In this document: positions 1-5,718 of the stretch, piece after piece | How the letters are laid out: every line of letters starts with the position of its first letter | Numbering within the stretch: position 1 is the stretch's first letter | Assembly: GCA_030598425.1 (NCBI GenBank) | Contig: JAUVPY010000033.1 | Location: 1-11,727, forward strand | DNA from: Anaerolineae bacterium | GTDB taxonomy: Bacteria; Chloroflexota; Anaerolineae; 4572-78; NAK82 | Reading direction: 5' to 3' | Length of the DNA: 11,727 bases | Position numbers and translations under genes: made by a program | The notes under the pieces: model-generated | The model's input: the letters and a program-made list of their open reading frames with translations, nothing else | Databases searched by the model: none | What the model was told of the DNA's origin: nothing

Positions 1-170
1 ACCACGAGCAAGTTGCGTAACTCAGGTCGTCTCTCCAGCACGGCCGGCTTGAGCTTGGAGAGGCGTTCGCTCAGGCGTTGATAGTTGGCCTGCGCGGTCT
101 CGAAATCACCCCTGGCCAGGCTTGACTCGGCAAGCGCGTAGATGTATTCGTAGCTGTCTGATACCCACAT
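1..170 (-). CDS. Hypothetical protein, N-terminal 56 codons only (TPR-like helical), truncated by window edge
   Basis: Reading leftward from an ATG at 170-168, an open frame of 56 codons continues without a stop to the left edge. The product begins MWVSDSYEYIYALAES and continues with an ALAESSLARGDFETAQANYQ segment whose Ala/Gly/Tyr spacing resembles a tetratricopeptide (TPR) helix pair; the family cannot be settled from so little. Start choice is supported by an AGAGGA purine stretch about 12 bases upstream of the ATG and by a strong promoter further upstream (238-265). The gene is transcribed divergently from the HAD phosphatase gene. No function is assigned. It could also be an unrelated alpha-helical protein. 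Confidence 0.6.
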   Translation of the reverse strand, partial: MWVSDSYEYIYALAESSLARGDFETAQANYQRLSERLSKLKPAVLERRPELRNLLV

Positions 171-214
171 CGGCTGTTGTGTCCTCTCTGGAAGTGTGTG
201 CAAAAGTGAAGTGT

Positions 215-230
215 TGTGCCTCGTGGCACA
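215..230 (-). other. Perfect 6-bp hairpin at the predicted transcript 5' end
   Basis: TGTGCC (215-220) and GGCACA (225-230) are perfect inverted repeats with a 4-base loop. The hairpin begins one base after the predicted start of the leftward transcript. It could be an mRNA 5'-stabilising hairpin, or a palindromic operator just downstream of the promoter. The sequence alone does not distinguish these. Confidence 0.45.
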
Positions 231-237
231 GACGCCC

Positions 238-265
238 ATTATAGCATGGCCTGTTACCAGGTCAA
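238..265 (-). promoter_or_regulatory. Sigma70-type promoter for the truncated leftward gene
   Basis: On the minus strand, TTGACC (265-260) is followed after 16 bases by a perfect TATAAT (243-238) preceded by TGC, which makes an extended -10. Transcription would start near 231, giving a leader of about 60 bases. The match is seen directly; activity is inferred. Confidence 0.75.
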
Positions 266-282
266 GCGATGCAGTTGGCCGG

Positions 283-310
283 TTGACAGCGTAGGTGATT
301 CGTGTAAAGT
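283..310 (+). promoter_or_regulatory. Putative promoter for the HAD-tsaC-oxidoreductase genes
   Basis: A perfect TTGACA (283-288) is followed after 16 bases by TAAAGT (305-310), four of six matches to TATAAT. Transcription would start near 317, about 50 bases before the first candidate start codon. It lies back to back with the leftward promoter; the two -35 boxes are 17 bases apart, so one regulator could influence both. The -10 box is weak, and a spacing of 17 (AAAGTA) is an alternative. Confidence 0.5.
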
Positions 311-366
311 ATGTTAGACAAGCAGAAGGCTGGTAAGAAGTAAGCGTAGCACGGCGAAGCCGCACA

Positions 367-1251
367 ATGAGGAGTACCGGACAATTGGTGACACAATACG
401 GAACGGGAATAACTCTGATAGCGCTGGACCTGGATGGCACCATAATGAGCAAGGATCGCATCATCTCCCGGCGTGTTCGCCACACTTTCAAACGGGCGAT
501 AGACCAGGGGCATGTGGTGACCATCGCCACCGGCCGGGGCTTTGCGCCGACAGCCCGCTTTGCGAAGGACTTGGGTGTGAATGCTCCTATCATTTGCTAC
601 CAGGGTGCGCTGATCCAAGACTACCGAGACGGGAGAGCCGTCCACTCCGCCACGATCCCGTTAAATGTGGCTCGAGATCTAATCGTTTTGTCGCAGGCCC
701 GTCCGTTGAACTTCCAAGTGTATACGCAGGACGACCGGGCCTACGTCGACCAAATGGATCCGGTGGCGGTCAGCATCGCTGAGCTATCCGGGATCCCGGT
801 GACCGCCGTCGAAGACCTGGCCGGATGGCTCAACCAGCCACCGATCAAGTTTCTCTTTCTTGAGCAAGAGGACGCGGTTCCAGAGTTGGTGCGCGACATG
901 CAGGCCCAATTCGACGGGCACCTGCAAGTGGTGCGCTCGTGGGATCGGTTGATCGAGGCTACGGGGCCGGACGCATCGAAGGGCGACGCGCTGGCGCGGC
1001 TGGCCGCACATCTGGGAGCTTCACAATCGGGGACGATGGCGGTCGGCGATCAGGACAACGACGTGAGCATGATCGCCTGGGCCGGACTAGGTGTGGCCAT
1101 GGGGAACGCCAGCCCGGAGGCAAAAGCCGGGGCCGACGTAATAGCGCCTTCATTGGAAGCTGATGGAGCGGCTTGGGCCATTGAACGCTATGTTTTAGGA
1201 GAAGGGGCTATCGGGGATGAGTCCAGTGAAGACTCGGGTTATGCCCGCTGA
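367..1251 (+). CDS. Cof-type HAD-superfamily phosphatase (HAD IIB)
   Basis: A cytoplasmic Mg-dependent phosphatase, probably acting on sugar phosphates, nucleotides or flavin precursors; the substrate cannot be read from sequence. All four HAD motifs are visible: DLDGT (Asp21 nucleophile, Asp23 acid/base), ATGRG with Thr55, Lys205 in the SKG segment, and GDQDND (227-232) binding Mg. The long insert between motifs II and III is the IIB-type cap. Near-full Cof-family length. The ATG at 367 has no good ribosome site, whereas AGGAG at 370-374 sits 10 bases before an in-frame TTG (385) and 13 before GTG (388). The true product may therefore be 6-7 residues shorter, which still precedes motif I. 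The last 35 bases overlap tsaC, so the hydrophilic C-terminal tail (about residues 279-294) is shaped by overlap. Family confident, substrate unknown. Confidence 0.92.
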   Translation: MRSTGQLVTQYGTGITLIALDLDGTIMSKDRIISRRVRHTFKRAIDQGHVVTIATGRGFAPTARFAKDLGVNAPIICYQGALIQDYRDGRAVHSATIPLNVARDLIVLSQARPLNFQVYTQDDRAYVDQMDPVAVSIAELSGIPVTAVEDLAGWLNQPPIKFLFLEQEDAVPELVRDMQAQFDGHLQVVRSWDRLIEATGPDASKGDALARLAAHLGASQSGTMAVGDQDNDVSMIAWAGLGVAMGNASPEAKAGADVIAPSLEADGAAWAIERYVLGEGAIGDESSEDSGYAR

Positions 1252-1861
1252 CGACCCCCAAGCGATCCACCACGCCCGGCGCCGGCTGCGATCTGGAGAG
1301 TCGGTGGCTTTTCCCACCGACACGGTTTATGGGGTAGGGGCTCACGCCTTTCGGCCCGAGGCGGTGGCTGCCCTCTATAAGGTCAAGAATCGTCCGACGT
1401 CCAAGGCGATCCCCATTTTAGTGGCTCGAGTCGAGGATGTGGCCCGCGTGGCTCGCCAGGTCCCGGCCATCGCCTGGGAATTGGCGGAGCGGTTTTGGCC
1501 CGGTGGCTTGACCTTGGTCTTGCCTCGCGCCGAGAAGGTTCCCCCGGAAGTAACGGCCGGCGGCGACACAGTGGCCATCCGCTGCCCCGATCACCCCGTC
1601 CCGTTGGCTCTGGCTGACGCCATCGGCGCGCCGCTGGCTGCCACCAGCGCCAACCTTTCCGGACAGGCCAGCCCGACCACCGCCCGCCAGGTGGTGGCGC
1701 AACTGGGCGGCCGTGTGCCGCTCATCATTGACGGCGGGGAGTGTCCGGGCGGTGTCCCTTCGACCGTCGTTGACCTGAGTACCAGCCCGCCGCGCCTGTT
1801 GAGGGCTGGCGCCGTCTCCGCCCGGGAGTTGCGTGACCTCCTGCCCGATCTGGCAGACTGA
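1217..1861 (+). CDS. tsaC: L-threonylcarbamoyladenylate synthase (Sua5/YrdC/TsaC family)
   Basis: Makes threonylcarbamoyl-AMP from threonine, bicarbonate and ATP, releasing PPi. This is the first step of t6A37 modification of ANN-decoding tRNAs, in the cytoplasm. The 214 residues cover one YrdC domain without the extra C-terminal Sua5 domain. Visible signatures are FPTDTVYG (32-39), the KxR element KNR (57-59), the SAN nucleotide-binding motif (144-146), PSTVVDL (181-187) and a closing LLRAGAVS. The start is supported by AGGAGAAGGGG at 1198-1207, about 9 bases before the ATG, lying inside the upstream HAD gene. The 35-base overlap suggests translational coupling with that gene. An internal ATG at 1241 is possible but less well placed. 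The tRNA transferase partners TsaD, TsaB and TsaE are not in this window. Confidence 0.95.
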   Translation: MSPVKTRVMPADDPQAIHHARRRLRSGESVAFPTDTVYGVGAHAFRPEAVAALYKVKNRPTSKAIPILVARVEDVARVARQVPAIAWELAERFWPGGLTLVLPRAEKVPPEVTAGGDTVAIRCPDHPVPLALADAIGAPLAATSANLSGQASPTTARQVVAQLGGRVPLIIDGGECPGGVPSTVVDLSTSPPRLLRAGAVSARELRDLLPDLAD

Positions 1862-1873
1862 GTACAACAGAAG

Positions 1874-3301
1874 ATGAGCAAGTATGCTTACGATGCCATC
1901 GTTGTTGGCTCGGGGCCGAATGGCCTGGCGGCCGCCATTACCCTGGCCCGCGCGGGCCTCGCAGTCTTGGTGCTTGAAGCCAAGGACACCGTCGGTGGGG
2001 GGACACGTTCTGCCGAATTGACGTTACCTGGTTTCGTTCACGACGTCTGTTCGGCGGTGCACCCTCTCGGAGTTTCCTCAACCTTCTTCCGCGATCTGCC
2101 GTTGGGCGAGCACGGCCTGGACTGGATTCACCCGCCAGCCCCGCTGGCACATCCCTTTGATGACGGCACAGCGGTCGTGCTTGAACGCTCGGTCGTGACT
2201 ACCGGCGAGACCCTCGGACCAGACGCCACTGCGTATCAGAAGCTTATAGCACCATTCGTGGCTGACTGGGACAAACTGGCGGAGGACGTGCTCGGCCCGC
2301 TTTCGATCCCGCCTCGGTATCCCTTTGTTCTGGCCCGCTTCGGATTACGCGCGATTCGCTCAGCGACTGGTCTTGCAGAGAGTCTGTTCGAAGGCGAACG
2401 CGCCCGTGCTCTTTTTGCGGGCATGGCCGGCCATTCGATGCTTCCCTTAGAACGATCGCCGACTGCCGCCTTTGGACTCTTGTTAGGGATCATGGGCCAT
2501 GCCGTTGGTTGGCCGATACCTCGTGGTGGTTCGCAGCGCATCGCTGATGCTTTGGCATGTTTCCTCCAGTCGCTCGGCGGCGAAATCGTCACGGGGACCC
2601 TCGTCGAGTCGGTGGATGAGCTGCCCCCGGCTCGCATCGTCCTGTGTGACCTAACCCCTCGAGGTTTCCTGCACGTGGCCGGCCATCGCCTGCCGACCAC
2701 CTATCGGCGGAAGCTCGAAAGCTTCCGGTATGGCCCCGGTGTGTTCAAACTTGACCTGGCGCTCGATAGCCCCATTCCTTGGAAGGCGGAGGCGTGCACC
2801 CGCGCCGCCACCGTGCACGTGGGCGGCACATTGGAGGAGATTGCTGTCGCTGAGGGCGCTGTGTGGGCTGGAGAACATCCCGAAAAGCCATTTGTGCTCC
2901 TCGCTCAACAAAGCCTATTCGATCCGACCCGTTCCCCGGAGGGAAAACACACGGCCTGGGCGTATTGCCACGTCCCTCACGGCTCGACCGTTAATATGGC
3001 GGAGCGGATCGAAGCCCAGATCGAGCGCTTCGCCCCTGGGTTCCGTGATCGTATCCTGGCCCGAAGTACCAAATCTGCGGTGGATGTAGAGCATTATAAC
3101 CCCAACTACGTCGGCGGTGACATCAACGGCGGCGTTCAGGATCTGTGGCAGCACTTCACTCGCCCCACATTTCGGTTGGTGCCCTATTCCACCCCGATCA
3201 AGGGCCTCTACCTCTGTTCGTCGTCCACCCCACCCGGCGGCGGTGTGCATGGTATGTGCGGCTACTTTGCGGCCCGCGCCGCCCTGCGCAGCGTTAGATG
3301 A
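1874..3301 (+). CDS. NAD(P)/FAD-dependent oxidoreductase, phytoene desaturase / PYROXD2-like
   Basis: A 475-residue flavoprotein of the CrtI/amine-oxidase fold. The N terminus shows a Rossmann FAD-binding motif GSGPNGL (12-18), a ribose-binding Glu at residue 35 ending the second strand (VLVLEA) and a following GGG (41-43). The C terminus has the second FAD-contact segment, with SSSTPPGGGVHGMCGYFAAR near residues 447-466, typical of CrtI-like proteins. Members include carotenoid desaturases/isomerases and the uncharacterised PYROXD2 group, which this resembles more because of the N-terminal 'GPNGLAAAITLARAGLAV' pattern. No other carotenoid gene is nearby, so a carotenoid role is not supported. 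It begins 12 bases after the tsaC stop, with only a poor AGAAG directly before the ATG, and is probably co-transcribed. Substrate unknown. Confidence 0.88.
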   Translation: MSKYAYDAIVVGSGPNGLAAAITLARAGLAVLVLEAKDTVGGGTRSAELTLPGFVHDVCSAVHPLGVSSTFFRDLPLGEHGLDWIHPPAPLAHPFDDGTAVVLERSVVTTGETLGPDATAYQKLIAPFVADWDKLAEDVLGPLSIPPRYPFVLARFGLRAIRSATGLAESLFEGERARALFAGMAGHSMLPLERSPTAAFGLLLGIMGHAVGWPIPRGGSQRIADALACFLQSLGGEIVTGTLVESVDELPPARIVLCDLTPRGFLHVAGHRLPTTYRRKLESFRYGPGVFKLDLALDSPIPWKAEACTRAATVHVGGTLEEIAVAEGAVWAGEHPEKPFVLLAQQSLFDPTRSPEGKHTAWAYCHVPHGSTVNMAERIEAQIERFAPGFRDRILARSTKSAVDVEHYNPNYVGGDINGGVQDLWQHFTRPTFRLVPYSTPIKGLYLCSSSTPPGGGVHGMCGYFAARAALRSVR

Positions 3302-3311
3302 GGGTATGCCA

Positions 3312-3353
3312 GCATCCTGATGTGCGGCCTCAGACCGAGGTGTCGAAGGATGC
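3312..3353 (+). other. Stem-loop downstream of the oxidoreductase gene (possible non-canonical terminator)
   Basis: GCATCCT (3312-3318) pairs perfectly with AGGATGC (3347-3353), and an inner CCTC (3328-3331) pairs with GAGG (3337-3340) around a 5-base loop. It starts 10 bases after the stop codon. No T-run follows; the next bases are CATCACACCCCC. It could end transcription inefficiently or protect the 3' end, but it is not a textbook intrinsic terminator. Confidence 0.4.
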
Positions 3354-3389
3354 CATCACACCCCCAAAATCGAATTCACCAAGTGCGGC

Positions 3390-3417
3390 TTACGTTTTAC
3401 GTTTCACGTTTCACTGT
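3390..3417 (+). repeat. Tandem heptamer repeat TTACGTT / TCACGTT
   Basis: Four consecutive 7-base units are visible: TTACGTT (3390-3396), TTACGTT (3397-3403), TCACGTT (3404-3410) and the degenerate TCACTGT (3411-3417). Similar ACGTTTCACGTTT runs are, from memory, common between genes in Chloroflexota and some cyanobacteria. The array occupies the -35 and spacer region of the next promoter. Confidence 0.7.
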
Positions 3418-3425
3418 GGTACAAT
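3396..3425 (+). promoter_or_regulatory. Promoter of the glycan operon, predicted to give a leaderless mRNA
   Basis: TACAAT (3420-3425) is preceded by TGG, an extended -10 (TGn). A weak -35, TTTACG (3396-3401, four of six matches), lies 18 bases upstream inside the heptamer array. The expected start point, about 7 bases past the -10, coincides with the A of the ATG at 3432. There is no Shine-Dalgarno-like sequence in the bases before that ATG, which agrees with leaderless translation. Confidence 0.6.
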
Positions 3426-3431
3426 GTCCCT

Positions 3432-4577
3432 ATGCTCATCGGGGTTGACGCCAGTCGGGTAGCGCGCGCCCTGCGCACCGGCACCGAAGCTTACTCGCTG
3501 CGCCTCATCCGGGCCTTCATTGAGGCCGGATGCGATCACCAGTTTCGACTATACTCACCGGCTCCGCTCTCGGTAGACCTGGAGCACGAACTAGCGCGGA
3601 TCGTCCCCCCGGGAGGACAGGTCAACTCGTGTTACGAGGTACGAGTCATTCCCTTTCCTCGCCTGTGGACCCATCTGCGCCTGGCCTGGGAGGTGCGCTG
3701 CCACCCGCCCGATGTATTGTTTGTGCCGGCGCACGTGATGCCGTTGGTGTGCCCGGTCCCATCTGTTGTCACTGTCCACGACCTGGGCTATTTGCATTAC
3801 CCAGAAGCACATCGTCCCTTTGACCGCTGGTATTTAGGTTGGACCACCCGCCGTCATGCGCGGCAGACTGCGTGCGTCATCGCCGACTCGGAGGCGACTC
3901 GCGCTGACTTGATTCGCCATTACCAAACCGACCCGGAGCGTATAGTTACCGTCTATCCGGGTCGCGATGAGTCGCTAACCCGAGTGGATGCCCCGGAGGC
4001 CATTTCTGCCGCCAAGACGCGCTACGCTATCGACGGTGATTACCTGCTCTATCTTGGCACCCTCCAGCCGCGCAAGAACCTGGTTCGGTTGGTGGAGGCC
4101 TTTGCGCGTCTCCAACCCTTGACGGCTGGCCTACGTCTCGTCCTGGCCGGGAAGAAGGGCTGGCTTTACGATGACTTGTTCGCCCGTGCGGAAGCCTTGG
4201 GGTTGCGGGACTGTGTCCTCTTCATTGGCTACGTAGCTGATAACGACAAGGCTCCACTGCTCAGCGGGGCGCGAGCTCTGGTTTACCCGTCACTCTACGA
4301 GGGCTTCGGCTTTCCGGTACTGGAGGCGATGGCCTGCGGCACGCCAGTTCTGGCGTCAAACGTCTCTTCACTGCCCGAGGTAGCTGGCGACGCTGCGCTT
4401 CTTGTCGATCCATTGGACGTTGACGCCATTGCTGAGGGTATGTCTCGCCTGATCACTGATGATGAATTGCGGGTTACTTTGGTCGAAAAGGGCTACGCGC
4501 AGGTCCGCAAATTCTCGTGGGCCAATGCCGCCTGCGAGGTATTACAGGTGCTAGAGGCCGTTGCAAGCAGGTCCTAA
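3432..4577 (+). CDS. Glycosyltransferase family 4 (GT-B fold)
   Basis: Transfers a sugar from a nucleotide donor to a glycan or lipid-linked acceptor at the cytoplasmic face of the membrane. The 381-residue protein has the two-domain GT-B layout: an N-terminal half with the acceptor-side loop RTGTEAYSLRLI (16-27) and HDLGYLHYP (116-124), and a C-terminal donor domain with LGTLQPRKNL (208-217, Arg214/Lys215 contacting phosphate) and the E-x7-E motif (Glu290 and Glu298 in EGFGFPVLEAMACG). Length and motifs are normal for GT4. It is first in a four-gene run and overlaps the next gene by 17 bases. The ATG at 3432 lacks a ribosome site, and the promoter position suggests a leaderless start. Donor and acceptor sugars cannot be predicted. 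Confidence 0.93.
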   Translation: MLIGVDASRVARALRTGTEAYSLRLIRAFIEAGCDHQFRLYSPAPLSVDLEHELARIVPPGGQVNSCYEVRVIPFPRLWTHLRLAWEVRCHPPDVLFVPAHVMPLVCPVPSVVTVHDLGYLHYPEAHRPFDRWYLGWTTRRHARQTACVIADSEATRADLIRHYQTDPERIVTVYPGRDESLTRVDAPEAISAAKTRYAIDGDYLLYLGTLQPRKNLVRLVEAFARLQPLTAGLRLVLAGKKGWLYDDLFARAEALGLRDCVLFIGYVADNDKAPLLSGARALVYPSLYEGFGFPVLEAMACGTPVLASNVSSLPEVAGDAALLVDPLDVDAIAEGMSRLITDDELRVTLVEKGYAQVRKFSWANAACEVLQVLEAVASRS

Positions 4578-5316
4578 ACCCACAACCGTCGACTCGTTGT
4601 TCGTATTAGGGGTCCGCATAGACGCTGTCACCTTCGAGCAGGTGTTGGCCAGCATCGAGGAATTCATCGCTGATGGCCGTCCACACCAGATCGTTACGGT
4701 GAACCCAGAATTTGTGATGGCCGCCCAGTCGGACGTTGAGTTTCGGCATATCATCAACTCTTCCGCACTGGCGTTGCCGGATGGGGTGGGAGTGTGGTGG
4801 GCCAGCCGTCACTTGGGGCGGCCGCTGCCCGACCGCATCCCCGGCGTGGACCTGGTGGAGCGGCTGGCCGCCCTGTCGGCGGACCGGGGCTACCGGCTCT
4901 TTTTCCTGGGGGCGATGCCGGATGTTGCCGACGAAGCGGTTGAGGTGATGCGTAAGCGCTATCCTGGGATGGCCGTCGCCGGTACCTGCGCCGGATCACC
5001 GCGCAGGGAGGAAGACGCAGCCATCGTGGAGCGAGTGCGTGCCACAAGACCAGAAGTTTTGTTCGTCGCCTATGGCGCACCAGCTCAGGACCACTGGATC
5101 GCCCGGAATATGGACCGGCTGGAGGTACCTGTGTGCATCGGTGTCGGCGGTTCTTTTGACTACATCGCTGGTGTACACCCACGCGCCCCGCGCTGGATGC
5201 GGCACCTGGGGCTGGAGTGGTTGCATCGACTCATAACACAGCCTCGGCGCTGGCGCCGGATGATGGCGTTGCCCCGCTTCGCCTGGCAGGTTCTTTGGAG
5301 CAGAGACCGTGGCTGA
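4561..5316 (+). CDS. WecG/TagA/CpsF family glycosyltransferase (GT26)
   Basis: GT26 enzymes add the second sugar (ManNAc or ManNAcA in TagA/WecG) to an undecaprenyl-diphosphate-linked first sugar, for teichoic acids, enterobacterial common antigen or capsule. Residues matching those described for Thermoanaerobacter TagA are present at a constant offset of nine: Thr46, Asn48 (TVNPEF), Asp74 (the proposed base, in LPDGVG), Arg92 (DRIPG) and Gln176 (YGAPAQD). The C-terminal segment from about residue 215 (HLGLEWLHRLITQPRRWRR) is the basic, amphipathic membrane-binding appendage of the family. The start is assigned to a TTG at 4561 inside the upstream gene; its ribosome site is poor (AGAGG only 3 bases away). 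A TTG at 4597 is an alternative that keeps the whole domain. The sugar is unknown. Confidence 0.93.
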   Translation: MQAGPKPTTVDSLFVLGVRIDAVTFEQVLASIEEFIADGRPHQIVTVNPEFVMAAQSDVEFRHIINSSALALPDGVGVWWASRHLGRPLPDRIPGVDLVERLAALSADRGYRLFFLGAMPDVADEAVEVMRKRYPGMAVAGTCAGSPRREEDAAIVERVRATRPEVLFVAYGAPAQDHWIARNMDRLEVPVCIGVGGSFDYIAGVHPRAPRWMRHLGLEWLHRLITQPRRWRRMMALPRFAWQVLWSRDRG

Positions 5317-5716
5317 TGTGATCGCCTCGTACCAGGATGACGAGGTCTTGGCAGAGCAATTGGCGGCCGGGTTAAGTGCACGCCCTCAGATGGCCGTCGA
5401 CGCTTTGAAGGCCATCGTCGAGGAGGCGCGCTGCCGGGCGGCGGGCGGCGATTTCCTCTCCGTCCGCGACCTGGCCGACCGCTCCGATGATGCTGTGGAG
5501 AGGGTGAAGGCGCAGACCGGCCTGCCGGATGAGCACATGGCGTCGCTGGCCGGGCTTGCCCAGCAGGTATTCGCGGTGCTGGCCATCATGGGCAACAGCG
5601 ACGGCAGGCGCGACAGTGGCTACTATCGCGCCCCGCTGGCCCACGCCGAGCGCTTGGATGCGATGACCGATGGTGTGCTCCGCCTGGTAGACTTGGTGAA
5701 TCTGATTGAAGGGTAG
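5309..5716 (+). CDS. Hypothetical 135-residue soluble helical protein in glycan operon
   Basis: I do not recognise this family. The GTG start at 5309 overlaps the GT26 stop by 8 bases and has GGAG (5297-5300) 8 bases upstream, and the stop at 5714-5716 lies 2 bases before the flippase ATG. This spacing strongly supports a real, translationally coupled gene. The product is Ala- and Leu-rich, acidic and predicted helical throughout, with no signal peptide or clear membrane segment. Visible elements are an N-terminal helix region (about 11-43), a segment FLSVRDLADRSDDAVERVKAQTGL (49-72) that loosely resembles a small helix-turn-helix or adaptor fold, and a C-terminal helix (113-133). One Cys (42), and a GYYRAP patch at about 104-109. 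It may be a regulator or scaffold for the neighbouring enzymes; this is inference from position only. Confidence 0.8.
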   Translation: MADVIASYQDDEVLAEQLAAGLSARPQMAVDALKAIVEEARCRAAGGDFLSVRDLADRSDDAVERVKAQTGLPDEHMASLAGLAQQVFAVLAIMGNSDGRRDSGYYRAPLAHAERLDAMTDGVLRLVDLVNLIEG

Positions 5717-5718
5717 CT

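Noticed and set aside
2236..2700. Minus-strand open frame (154 codons) opposite the FAD oxidoreductase
   Set aside because: Arg/Ser/Pro-rich composition, no recognisable domain and no ribosome site considered convincing; the plus-strand gene explains the region.
2708..2727. Perfect 8-bp hairpin with a CGAA loop inside the oxidoreductase gene
   Set aside because: It lies within a conserved reading frame and is short enough to arise by chance in GC-rich coding DNA; no regulatory context.
3390..3417. Tandem repeats considered as a CRISPR fragment
   Set aside because: The units are 7 bases and directly adjacent with no spacers, and there are no cas genes.
4754..5182. Long minus-strand open frame (142 codons) opposite the GT26 gene
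   Set aside because: It is Pro/Arg-rich with no family signature and lies wholly opposite a gene with intact catalytic motifs; a typical GC-rich shadow frame.
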